Source of the DNA: Jiangella sp. DSM 45060 | GTDB lineage: Bacteria > Actinomycetota > Actinomycetes > Jiangellales > Jiangellaceae | Reading direction: 5' to 3' | Length of the DNA: 64,000 bases | Assembly: GCF_900105175.1 (NCBI RefSeq) | Contig: NZ_LT629771.1 | Coordinates: 6,654,622 to 6,718,621 of the forward strand | Shown here: piece after piece, positions 35,248 to 42,874 of the stretch | Position numbering within the stretch: position 1 is the stretch's first letter | Layout: every line of letters starts with the position of its first letter | The notes under the pieces: model-generated | The model's input: only the letters and a program-made list of their open reading frames with translations | What the model was told of the DNA's origin: nothing | Databases searched by the model: none | Made by a program: the position numbers and the translations under genes

Positions 35248-36711
35248 ATGACGATGTGGACTCACTCCCGGTCTTCGGGACAACGTGGGGCGGAAGGGGA
35301 TCGGACCGGGGGAGCGTCGGGCGACGCCATGGTCGACGCTACCGGTGACGATGTACCCGGCCGTACCGACACGCGCGGCAACGTGTCGTGGTTCGAACCC
35401 GGCGTTCCAGTATCGCCGGTGCAAGGGCGGCAGAACGGCGCGGCCGCGGTTGCGGATGCCGGCCAGGAGGGTGACACTCGGTCGGGTCCGGCCGGCGAGG
35501 ACACGCCGTCACCCGACGGCGCTTCAGGGGCCGGCACGGCAGCAGGTACCGAGGCAGAGCCGGAGCGAGCACTGGAACCTCAGCCAGCCAACACCACAGG
35601 CCTCGACGACGAGGCGCTGCGGGAGAGCCTGACCATCGTCGAGGACCACCTCGACACGGTCGGCACCGACTTCTACGCGCAGCTGTTCACCATCGCGCCG
35701 GAGACCCGCGAGCTGTTCGGCGCGGGCATGGCGGTACAGCGGTCGCGGCTGGTGGGCGCGCTGGTGCGCATCGTCGGCAACGCCGGCGACCGCGAGTCGT
35801 TGCAGCCGTACCTCGAAGGGCTCGGCCGCGACCACCGCAAGTTCGGCGTCATCGACCAGCACTACGCGCCCGTCGGCACGGCGCTCATCCTCGCGGTCCG
35901 CCGCTCGCTCGGCGACGCGTGGACGCCGCGGCACGAGAAGGCGTGGATCGACGCCTACGACTACATCGCCGGCGTCATGGTCGGCGCCGCCCGCCGCGAC
36001 GCCGTCATCTCGCCGCCGTGGTGGGACGCCGAGGTCGTGTACCACCGGCGCATCCTCGACGACCTCGCGATCATGCAGGTCCGCCCGCACACGGACTATC
36101 CGTACCGGCCCGGCCAGTACGCGTACGTCACCACGCCGCGGCGGCCGAAGATCTGGCGGGCCTACTCCATGGCCTCCGCGCCGCGCGACGACGGCCTGCT
36201 CGAGTTCCACGTTCGCACCGTCGGCGCGGGCTGGGTCAGCAGCGCGCTGGTCTGGCGCACCGAGCCCGGCGACGTCCTGCACCTCGGCGCGCCGCAGGGC
36301 CACGACGTCGCCACGCCGCGGTCCGAGCACGACCTGCTCTGCATCACCGGCGGCACCGGAATCGCGCCCGTGCTGGCCACGCTGCAGGAGCTGGAGCAGC
36401 GCCAGGACGGCCGCCGCGTCCACGTGTTCTACGCCGGGCGCGACCGCGACCACCTGTACGCGCTGCCGCACCTCGAGTCGATCGGCGTGCGCTACCGGCG
36501 GCTGACCGTCGTGCCGGTGGTGTCGCCCGACGGGCCCACCGACCGCAGCCCCGACCTCATGGGCAACATCGTCTCCGCCTACGGCGACTGGCGAAAGCAC
36601 CGTGTCTACGTCGCGGGCCCGACCGGCATGGTCTCGACCAGCCTCGAGCGGCTCCGGCAGCAGGGCGTGCCCGACGAGCAGATCGTCGTCGACGATTACG
36701 GTCTCTGGTGA
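35248..36711 (+). CDS. Flavohemoprotein-like globin with FAD/NAD reductase domain
   Basis: This 487-residue protein has about 115 N-terminal residues of low-complexity, acidic and Gly/Ala-rich sequence, then a globin domain (120-250). The proximal His is probably in GRDHRKFGVID near residue 198. The FAD-binding barrel follows with RAYSMAS near residue 309, then the NAD(P)H domain with ITGGTGIAPVLATL near residue 370 and VYVAGPTGMV near 455. It probably detoxifies nitric oxide with O2, or reduces other small oxidants. The disordered extension is unusual compared with Hmp. ATG 35254, which has better spacing to GGAGAGG, is an alternative start. Confidence 0.9.
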   Translation: MTMWTHSRSSGQRGAEGDRTGGASGDAMVDATGDDVPGRTDTRGNVSWFEPGVPVSPVQGRQNGAAAVADAGQEGDTRSGPAGEDTPSPDGASGAGTAAGTEAEPERALEPQPANTTGLDDEALRESLTIVEDHLDTVGTDFYAQLFTIAPETRELFGAGMAVQRSRLVGALVRIVGNAGDRESLQPYLEGLGRDHRKFGVIDQHYAPVGTALILAVRRSLGDAWTPRHEKAWIDAYDYIAGVMVGAARRDAVISPPWWDAEVVYHRRILDDLAIMQVRPHTDYPYRPGQYAYVTTPRRPKIWRAYSMASAPRDDGLLEFHVRTVGAGWVSSALVWRTEPGDVLHLGAPQGHDVATPRSEHDLLCITGGTGIAPVLATLQELEQRQDGRRVHVFYAGRDRDHLYALPHLESIGVRYRRLTVVPVVSPDGPTDRSPDLMGNIVSAYGDWRKHRVYVAGPTGMVSTSLERLRQQGVPDEQIVVDDYGLW

Positions 36712-36712
36712 G

Positions 36713-36750
36713 GTCTAGGACTTTCTAGTTCTGAGGCTAGACATCGCTAG
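36713..36750. repeat. Four CTAG sites in a convergent gap
   Basis: CTAG occurs at 36715, 36725, 36737 and 36747 (spacing 10, 12, 10), between the convergent flavohemoprotein and AAA-cassette genes. GTCTAG (36713-36718) and CTAGAC (36737-36742) form an inverted pair, and CGCTAGAA follows. CTAG is normally rare in high-GC bacterial DNA. The same GTCTAGCG/CGCTAGAC words recur at the other end of the cassette (38424-38473). Confidence 0.5.
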
Positions 36751-36760
36751 AAGCCGCGAT

Positions 36761-37171
36761 TCATCCGACGCCGCGCTCGTGCAGGGCGTCGGCGAGCGCG
36801 CGGCTGACCTTGGCCGCCCCGGTGACGTTCTTCGGCGACATGACGCCGAGGGCGCCGGGCGGGCACGGGCCGATCAGCTCCGCGCCCGCGCTCTCGCGGA
36901 TGACGATCTGCGAGAGCGCGTCGGGGAGCTTGCTCAGCTGCGCGAACCCGTAGATGTACGCGGAGCCCGCCGCGGACTCCAGCCGGACCGTCCGGGTTCT
37001 CGTCAGCCGGGCCGTGAGCGCGGCGACCTCGGACTCGAGGTCGGTGCCGTTCTTGCCCTGCAGGCGGATGACCCCGTCGCGGACGGTGAGGACGCGCATG
37101 CCGCCGAGCGGGGCGAACCTGTTGCGCTTGAACCCGACGATCGCGACGAGGGGGATGGCGACGTCGTTCAT
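36761..37171 (-). CDS. Hypothetical protein, second gene of AAA cassette
   Basis: This 136-residue protein starts MNDVAIPLVAIVGFKRNRF and is rich in beta-strand pattern in its first half (MRVLTVRDGVIRLQGKNGTD), then helical. No family is recognised. It is encoded 46 nt downstream of, and in the same direction as, the AAA ATPase gene, so it is probably the second gene of that transcription unit. A role with the ATPase is an inference from position only. Confidence 0.75.
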   Translation of the reverse strand: MNDVAIPLVAIVGFKRNRFAPLGGMRVLTVRDGVIRLQGKNGTDLESEVAALTARLTRTRTVRLESAAGSAYIYGFAQLSKLPDALSQIVIRESAGAELIGPCPPGALGVMSPKNVTGAAKVSRALADALHERGVG

Positions 37172-37217
37172 CGGCCCATCATCGGCGCAACCCGCGGCCC
37201 GGGCAACCCGGCATACG

Positions 37218-38414
37218 TCAGACGGTAGCGTGTTTGCGCAGGTAGATGCCGAAATGTGGGACGGTGAACGCGATGGTGCCGCGCTCGGCGGAGTAGACCA
37301 GGCCTTTCTTGATCAGCGAGTCGCGGGCCGGTGACAGCGACGACGGCTTGCGGCCGAGGAAGGTGGCGACGTCAGAGGTGGGGACGACGCCGTGGGTGTG
37401 GTCGGACAGCGCGGCCATGGCGCGCAGGTACTCGCGTTCGGCCGGCGTCGCCCGCTCGTAGCGCGAGCCGAAGAAGCCGACCGCCAGCTCGGCCTCGGCC
37501 TCCGGCGCGGCCATGCGGACGTCGTCGGCGCCGATCGGGTCGGTGGGCGCGTTGTCCCACGTCACCTTGCCGTAGGCCTGCACGAAGTACGGGTAGCCCT
37601 CCGTCGCCGCGTACAGCGCGTCGAGCGCCGCCGCGTCGTACCTGACGCCCTCGTCCTCGGCCGGCGCGACCAGCGCGCGGTCGGCGGCCTCGCGGTCCAG
37701 CCGGTCGATGCGCACGTACCGGAACAGCCGCTCGGAGTACGACTTCGACGCGGACAGGACGGCAGGCAGGTGCGGCAACCCCGCCCCGACGACGACCAGC
37801 GGCAGGCCCTGCTGCGACAGCTCGTGGCAGGCGGCGCACAGCGCCGACACGTCGGGCGCGGGGATGTCCTGCATCTCGTCGACGAACAGCGCGATGCCCA
37901 CCCCGACGTCGCGGGCGACCCCGGCCGCGTCGACCAGCAGCTCGACGAGGTCGACCTCGATGTCGCCGGTGTCGGCCCGCCCCGTCGCCGCGGGCGCGTC
38001 GATGCCCGGCTGCCAGCGGTCGCGCAGCTTCGCCCCGTCGCCGGCCGAGCGCAGCGCGAACGCCTTCAGCACCCCGAGGAAGCCGTCGACGCGGTCGGGG
38101 TCGCGGTGCCGCGGAGTCAGCTCGCGGACCGCCATGTGCAGCGCGCTGGCCAGCGGGCGGCGCAGCGATTGGTCGGGCCGCGCCTCGATCTTCCCGGTGC
38201 CCCACATGCGCCCGATGGCCTGCGACCGCAGAGCGTTCAGCAGCACCGTCTTGCCGACGCCGCGCAGCCCGGTCAGCACCAGCGACCGCTCCGGCCGTCC
38301 CCGCGCGATGCGCTCCAGCACGACGTCGAACTGCTGCAGCTCGCGGTCGCGGCCGGCCAGCTCGGGCGGACGCTGACCGGCGCCGGGAGCGTAGGGATTG
38401 CGCACCGGGTCCAT
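37218..38414 (-). CDS. AAA+ ATP-binding protein with C-terminal winged helix
   Basis: This 398-residue ATPase begins RNPYAPGAGQRPPELAGRDREL and has Walker A VLTGLRGVGKTVLL (residues 45-58), Walker B IALFVDEMQD near residue 173 and a sensor-like VVVGAGLPHLP near 200. A C-terminal winged-helix-like region (VATFLGRKPSSLSPARDSLI) may bind DNA. It resembles the ORC/Cdc6-like AAA proteins widespread in actinomycetes; their role is unknown. A CTAG-containing palindrome lies 9 nt before its start codon and may be its own operator. It could act in DNA metabolism or defence, but nothing here proves it. Confidence 0.88.
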   Translation of the reverse strand: MDPVRNPYAPGAGQRPPELAGRDRELQQFDVVLERIARGRPERSLVLTGLRGVGKTVLLNALRSQAIGRMWGTGKIEARPDQSLRRPLASALHMAVRELTPRHRDPDRVDGFLGVLKAFALRSAGDGAKLRDRWQPGIDAPAATGRADTGDIEVDLVELLVDAAGVARDVGVGIALFVDEMQDIPAPDVSALCAACHELSQQGLPLVVVGAGLPHLPAVLSASKSYSERLFRYVRIDRLDREAADRALVAPAEDEGVRYDAAALDALYAATEGYPYFVQAYGKVTWDNAPTDPIGADDVRMAAPEAEAELAVGFFGSRYERATPAEREYLRAMAALSDHTHGVVPTSDVATFLGRKPSSLSPARDSLIKKGLVYSAERGTIAFTVPHFGIYLRKHATV

Positions 38415-38423
38415 GATCGGACT

Positions 38424-38473
38424 CTATGGTGTCGTCTAGCGGTATCCGTAGATTTCGCTAGACGACCCCATAG
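38424..38473. promoter_or_regulatory. 18-bp CTAG-containing palindrome upstream of AAA gene
   Basis: Arms 38424-38441 and 38456-38473 are complementary over 18 positions with a single mismatch, around a 14-nt loop. The inner parts are GTCGTCTAGCG and CGCTAGACGAC. It sits immediately upstream of the ATG at 38414, where an operator, a leader hairpin or a terminator for the upstream VOC gene are all possible. Confidence 0.55.
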
Positions 38474-38503
38474 GCGTGTCGCGAACCGGGCGAATCAGGT
38501 GTG

Positions 38504-38938
38504 CTAGTTGATCCTGATCTGGTTGCCGAACGGGTCGCGCAGCGTGCAGTTGATGCCGTACGGCTGCTCGGTCGGCTCCTGGGTGAACTCCACCCCCTGG
38601 GCCGACAGCTGCGCGAACGCCTTGTGGCAGTCGTCGGTGGTGAGCACGCACACCACGCCGAGCGCTCCCTTCGTCAGCACGTCCCGGACCTGACCGGCGA
38701 CCTCCTCGCTGAGCGCGGGCGGGCCGGGCACCTCGAGCAGGAGATGCCGATCGGGGTCGTGCGGCAGGGCGACGGTCAGCCAGCGGGTGAAGCCCATGTC
38801 GACGTCGTTGGTGACCTCGAAGCCGAGTGCGACCCGGGCCAGCGCGGGGATGTCGAGTGGCTCGGCGAAGTGCCGGTCGATCGCGTCGCGGGCGCGCAGC
38901 AACCGGCGGTTGGCGTCCTCGGCCGGGCTCAGCCTCAC
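38504..38938 (-). pseudogene. AraC-VOC regulator remnant with in-frame internal deletion
   Basis: A 144-codon open frame joins the beginning of an AraC-type HTH (RLLRARDAIDRHFAEPLDIP followed by ALARVA) directly to the middle of a VOC/glyoxalase domain (LGFEVTNDVDMGFTRWLTVA) at about 38827. Intact relatives are roughly twice as long, with the rest of the AraC HTH and the first VOC half between these points. The deletion kept the frame, so a protein may still be made, but neither DNA binding nor a full VOC fold is likely. The GTG start overlaps the peptidase gene stop by 4 nt. An intentionally short VOC protein is a less likely reading. Confidence 0.7.
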
Positions 38939-40791
38939 TCGTCGAGAGTACGTCCCACCACCGGCAGCTCGACCGACGTCCGGGCGAGGTCGACGGTGAC
39001 GGTGGGCAGCTGGCTGGGTGCGGCGGAGCGCCAGTAGTCGGTGCCGGCGAGGATCAGCCCGATGCGGTGGCCGGCCGGCACGACGTGGTCCATGGCGGTG
39101 AGGTCGAACGTGATGGTCTGCGCCCGCCCCGGCCGCAGCGGCAGCTGCCGCCACAGCGTCGCCCAGTGGCCGAGGTCGCCGGTGCCGCTGGCGAGGACGT
39201 GGTGGTCGACGTCCTGGAGGGAGAGGGCGGTGTCGAGGTAGCAGGCGCTGTCGGACGGCGTGCTCTCGCCCCAGCAGGACCGGGTCTCGAGGTTCTCGCT
39301 GCCCCAGCCGGGGTTCAGGTAGTCGTGGACGGTCGCCGGTCCGTAGTCGACCAGCGCCGCCGACACCACCGCCTCGGACGTCGTCGACGACGCGCGCACC
39401 GTCACCGACGCGGAGCCGGACAGCCGCAGCTCGGACTCCAGCGGCTCGGTCCGGAACAGGACGCGGGCCGGCGACGGCTGGTCCGGGTCGGCGGCCCACA
39501 CCCAGCGATCCTGCTCGGGGTCGTCGGTGAAGGCCGCGGCGTCGCCGGCCGGCGCCGTCGCCGTCGACAACAGGCCGGGCGACGACGGGCGCAGCGTGAC
39601 GTCGCGGGCGCCCGCGGCCGGCCAGCCGGCTTCGTCGGTCCACGATCCGGGGGCGCGCTCGACCGACACCATCGGCTCGTCGTCGATGCCGTTGTCGATG
39701 TCGAGCAGCCAGCGGTCGAACCAGCGGTGCAGCGTGTGCACCCAGCGCTCGCGGTCGAAGTCGAACGGGTCGACGTGGCCGGCCTGGGTCAGCCACAGCT
39801 TGCGCGGCACGTCGGCCTCGGACAGCGCGTCCCACCAGCGGGCGAGGTGGTCCGACGGCACCGCCTGGTCGGTGAACCCGTGCACCAGGAAGACGCTCGC
39901 CTCGACGTCGTCGGCGCGGCGGGTGTAGTCGCGCTCGGCCCAGTACCGCGTCCAGTTGCCGTCGTCGTCGAACCGGGTCTCGAGGTCCTGGAAGAACGGC
40001 TCGCACAACTCGTACGCCCGCGGCGTCAGCAGGTTCGGCGGGCCGCTGCGCAACGGCGCGTAGCCGCCCCAGGCGCCGTTCGCGTTGTGCTGGTGGTAGT
40101 ACGAGCTGACGGCGCCGATGGGCACGATGGTGCGCAGACCCTCGACGCCCAGGGTGGCCACGCCGTTGGCGACGGTGCCGTCGGCGGACTTGCCGATCAT
40201 GCCGACCGCGCCGGTCGACCAGTCGGCGTCGGCGGTCTCGTGGCCGGTGGCCGACGTGTACGCGGTGGCGCGGCCGTTCAGCCAGTCGATGACGCTGGCG
40301 CTGGCCCCGGTCATGGCCGGGCCGCCGCCGTCCGGGCAGCTCGTCGACCGGTTCGTGCCCAGGTCGTCGACCAGCGCGACGGCGTACCCGCGGGGCACGA
40401 AGTAGTTGTCGTAGTAGAGCGGGAATCCGAGCGGCTCGCCGTTCTCGTCGTACGTTTTGCGCTGCGCCTCGTTGCCGCGGCCGCAGCACAGGTAGTACGG
40501 GCTGGTGTCCATGATGACGGGGACCCGCTGGCCGGCCGCGGCGGGCTCGGCCGGCCTGACGATGTCGACCGCCATGCGGTCCGTCTCGCCGTCGGCGTCG
40601 AGGTCGGTGCCGAGGTCGACCCACACCGACTCGCGGATCGCGTCGGCGTACGAGTACACCGGTTGCGTGACGCCGTCCTCCAGCACGAACGCCGGCGCTG
40701 GTTCGGCCTGGGCGACACCGGCGAGGGCGCCGGCGGTGGTCGCGGCCACGAGGAGGGGAACGGACAGACGGCGCAATCGACGCGTCACCAT
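38935..40791 (-). CDS. Secreted CocE/NonD-family S15 hydrolase (X-Pro dipeptidyl-peptidase type)
   Basis: This 618-residue protein has a Sec signal peptide (about residues 1-31, ending AGVAQAEPA), an alpha/beta-hydrolase domain and a C-terminal jelly-roll domain (about residues 390-615). The Ser nucleophile is in VGMIGKSADGTV near residue 175, and the catalytic His is in TQAGHVDPFDF near 340. The nucleophile elbow GKSADG deviates from the usual GxSYxG. It cleaves peptides with a proline in position 2, or esters, outside the cell. Start ATG at 40791. It is divergent from an AraC-type regulator (60-nt gap). Confidence 0.9.
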   Translation of the reverse strand: MVTRRLRRLSVPLLVAATTAGALAGVAQAEPAPAFVLEDGVTQPVYSYADAIRESVWVDLGTDLDADGETDRMAVDIVRPAEPAAAGQRVPVIMDTSPYYLCCGRGNEAQRKTYDENGEPLGFPLYYDNYFVPRGYAVALVDDLGTNRSTSCPDGGGPAMTGASASVIDWLNGRATAYTSATGHETADADWSTGAVGMIGKSADGTVANGVATLGVEGLRTIVPIGAVSSYYHQHNANGAWGGYAPLRSGPPNLLTPRAYELCEPFFQDLETRFDDDGNWTRYWAERDYTRRADDVEASVFLVHGFTDQAVPSDHLARWWDALSEADVPRKLWLTQAGHVDPFDFDRERWVHTLHRWFDRWLLDIDNGIDDEPMVSVERAPGSWTDEAGWPAAGARDVTLRPSSPGLLSTATAPAGDAAAFTDDPEQDRWVWAADPDQPSPARVLFRTEPLESELRLSGSASVTVRASSTTSEAVVSAALVDYGPATVHDYLNPGWGSENLETRSCWGESTPSDSACYLDTALSLQDVDHHVLASGTGDLGHWATLWRQLPLRPGRAQTITFDLTAMDHVVPAGHRIGLILAGTDYWRSAAPSQLPTVTVDLARTSVELPVVGRTLDE

Positions 40792-40851
40792 GATCACGGA
40801 ACCTACCGGACGCTTCTCGGGTCTGTCAGTGCTCCGGCCTAGGCTGGCGAC

Positions 40852-41643
40852 ATGGCCTGGTACCGCCCCGTCGCCGTCGCGCCCGAGCTGCGCGACGCGC
40901 TGGTGTGCGGGTGGACGGCGCAGGTCGACGGGGTCGAGTTGCTGGTGCCCGACGGCTGCGTCGACGTCATGTGGCTGGCCGACGGGCGGGTGGTCGTGTG
41001 CGGTCCCGAGACGTCGGCCTGGCCGGTCGTCGTGCCGAAGGGCACCGATGCGGTCGGCGTGCGGTTCCGGCCGGGCGTCGCGCCGGGGCTGCTCGGCACG
41101 CCGGCGCACCTGCTGCTCGACACCCGGGTCGGGCTCGACGACGTCCTCGGCCGCGGTGCGCGGGCGCTGGCCCGCGAGGTCACCGACGCCGGGTCGGCCG
41201 AGGCGCGGCTCGACCTCCTGACGGCGGCGGCGCAGGGCTGGCTGTACGACCACGACGGCCCCGACCCACTGGCGTTGTGGACGGTTCGGGTGCTGAGCCG
41301 GCGCTCCAGCAGCATCGCCGAGCTCGCCGACGGCGCCGGGCTGACCGATCGCCAGTTGCAGCGCCGCAGCCGGGCCGCGTTCGGCTACCCGCCGTCCATG
41401 CTGCGGGTCATCCTGCGGTTGCAGCGGTTCATGGCGCTGGCCCGTGCGCCCGGCAACGCGCACCTCGGCCTCGCCGAGCTCGCCCATCTCGCCGGCTACA
41501 GCGACCAAGCGCACCTCTCGCACGACTGCCGCCGCATCGCGTCGAGCACGCCCAGCGAGCTGCTGCAGAGCCAGGTCCCCGACTGGCACGGTCCCGGCTC
41601 GGTGGTCGACGACGCACCGGTGCCCGCCGGCCAGGCGGCCTGA
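40852..41643 (+). CDS. AraC-family transcriptional regulator (DUF6597 N-terminal domain)
   Basis: This 263-residue protein has an N-terminal DUF6597-like sensing domain (MAWYRPVAVAPELRDALVCG, with LLVPDGCVDVMW) and a C-terminal AraC HTH pair (SIAELADGAGLTDRQLQRRS and LAELAHLAGYSDQAHLSHDC) at about residues 150-245. It is divergent from the S15 peptidase gene and may control it, but the ligand is unknown. The start ATG at 40852 is well placed. The next gene follows after 66 nt. Confidence 0.9.
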   Translation: MAWYRPVAVAPELRDALVCGWTAQVDGVELLVPDGCVDVMWLADGRVVVCGPETSAWPVVVPKGTDAVGVRFRPGVAPGLLGTPAHLLLDTRVGLDDVLGRGARALAREVTDAGSAEARLDLLTAAAQGWLYDHDGPDPLALWTVRVLSRRSSSIAELADGAGLTDRQLQRRSRAAFGYPPSMLRVILRLQRFMALARAPGNAHLGLAELAHLAGYSDQAHLSHDCRRIASSTPSELLQSQVPDWHGPGSVVDDAPVPAGQAA

Positions 41644-41709
41644 CGCCGCGGCTCTCCCGATGTCCGATCCGTACAAGCGCCGGTCCCGCCGTCGCGGCAC
41701 AGTGGAGAC

Positions 41710-42261
41710 ATGACCGACATCGCTGAGCGCTACCGCCGGCTGGCCGCCACGCTGACCGGCCGCATCGAGTCCGTCCCGGCCGACCGCTGGGAGTCGCCGT
41801 CGCCGTGCGAGGGCTGGACCACCCGCGACGTCGTCGCCCACCTCGTCGACTGGCACCGCGACGTCGCGAAGCTCGGCGGCCTGACGCTGCCCGACGGCCC
41901 GCCCGTCGCCGACGACCCCGTCGCCGCCTGGACACACACCCGCGACGCCATGCAGGACCTCCTCGACGACCCGGAGCGCGCGAACACCCCGTACGAGGGC
42001 ATGTTCGGCCCGACCACGGTGGCCGCGACGGCCGACCAGTTCCTCGGCTTCGACCTCGTCGTGCACGGCTGGGACATCGCCCGCGGCGCCGGCCTCGACG
42101 ACACCATCCCGCCCGAGGACGTCGCCGACCTGCTGCCCATGGTCGAGAAGCTGGGCGACAACCTGCGCCGCCCCGGCGTCTGCGGCCCCGAGGTCCCCGT
42201 GCCCGACGACGCCGACGACCAGACCAAGCTGCTCGGCCTCCTCGGCCGCGACGCCACCTGA
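41710..42261 (+). CDS. TIGR03086 DinB-like protein (maleylpyruvate isomerase family)
   Basis: This 183-residue four-helix protein has the metal/thiol site pattern VVAHLVDWHRD near residues 45-55 and LVVHGWDIARGAG near 116-128. Both are typical of mycothiol-dependent maleylpyruvate isomerase-like (TIGR03086) proteins. Members often use mycothiol in detoxification; the substrate is not known. It ends 11 nt before repeat element A, whose long hairpin could terminate its transcript. Confidence 0.9.
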   Translation: MTDIAERYRRLAATLTGRIESVPADRWESPSPCEGWTTRDVVAHLVDWHRDVAKLGGLTLPDGPPVADDPVAAWTHTRDAMQDLLDDPERANTPYEGMFGPTTVAATADQFLGFDLVVHGWDIARGAGLDDTIPPEDVADLLPMVEKLGDNLRRPGVCGPEVPVPDDADDQTKLLGLLGRDAT

Positions 42262-42272
42262 CGGCCAACCGA

Positions 42273-42366
42273 GCGGGGTTCGGGGGGATGCCGGCAGGGG
42301 TAGGCTGCGGGCGTCCGAGCGAGGAACGAGCGAGGCGGGCGGGGCCGGCATCCCCCCGAACCCCGC
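42273..42366 (+). repeat. Repeat element A: 74-nt core inside a 23-bp hairpin
   Basis: Perfect 23-bp arms (42273-42295 and 42344-42366) enclose a 48-nt loop containing the 8-bp direct repeat GAGCGAGG twice (GAGCGAGGAACGAGCGAGG). The core 42283-42356 recurs in inverted orientation at 63803-63876 with 72 of 74 identical bases. The outer part of the stem (GCGGGGTTCG) differs from the other copy yet is fully self-complementary. It lies just after a stop codon in transcript orientation, 41 nt before the next gene. Confidence 0.85.
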
Positions 42367-42406
42367 GGCCCATGGATGTCGGGCGCAACAGGGGGACAAT
42401 GGGCGC

Positions 42407-42811
42407 ATGATCTCCGTCGAGCTGGCCCGGAAGCTGCGCGAGAAGGGGCTGCGCTGGGAGCCGCGTCCCGGCGACCGGTTCGTCATCGCCGACCGCGGCA
42501 TGGACGACGAGGTGTTCGTGGTCTCCCACATGGTCGTCGACGTGCACGAGTTCCCCAGCGGCGGGCGGGTGCTGGGCTTCAACGGCACGGTCGAGTGGGC
42601 GCTGGACAGCGTCGAGCAGGAGGCCGCGCTCTGGCTGCCGAGCGAGGAACGGCTGCGCGAGCTGCTGGGCGGCGCGTTCACCGGGCTGCGCCGGACGGAC
42701 GACGGCTACCGGCTGACGCTCGACGTCGGCGGGCGGCGGGTCGAGGTCGACGACGAGCGGGCCGAGGAGGCGTACGGCAAGGCGTTGCTGTACCTCGCCG
42801 CGGGCGATTGA
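42407..42811 (+). CDS. Conserved hypothetical protein
   Basis: This 134-residue protein starts MISVELARKLREKGLRWEP and contains LWLPSEERLRELLG and a C-terminal VEVDDERAEEAYGKALLYLA. Similar small proteins are widespread in actinomycetes without a known function; some databases label them as pilus-assembly-like, which this sequence does not support. The start ATG at 42407 is 41 nt after repeat element A. The next gene, the PTS IIC, starts 63 nt downstream. Confidence 0.8.
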   Translation: MISVELARKLREKGLRWEPRPGDRFVIADRGMDDEVFVVSHMVVDVHEFPSGGRVLGFNGTVEWALDSVEQEAALWLPSEERLRELLGGAFTGLRRTDDGYRLTLDVGGRRVEVDDERAEEAYGKALLYLAAGD

Positions 42812-42874
42812 CGGTAGGGTCGCGCGCAACGACACGGGGGGCGTCCGAGCGCCGAGATCGAGGAGACCCGACCC

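Noticed and set aside
38504-40624. Very long minus-strand open frame (706 codons) covering the peptidase gene
   Set aside because: Only its last ~144 codons read as protein (the AraC/VOC remnant). The rest is a shadow of the peptidase gene in another frame, with Arg/Gly/Pro-rich sequence typical of GC-rich shadows.
40792-42681. Minus-strand upstream extension of the peptidase frame toward 42681
   Set aside because: The stretch before the ATG at 40791 overlaps two genes on the other strand, and the signal peptide begins only at 40791.
42839-42870. GCGTCCGAGCG in the leader of the PTS IIC gene, shared with the repeat element core
   Set aside because: Only 11 bases match, with no hairpin or further similarity. 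Chance is likely in this base composition.
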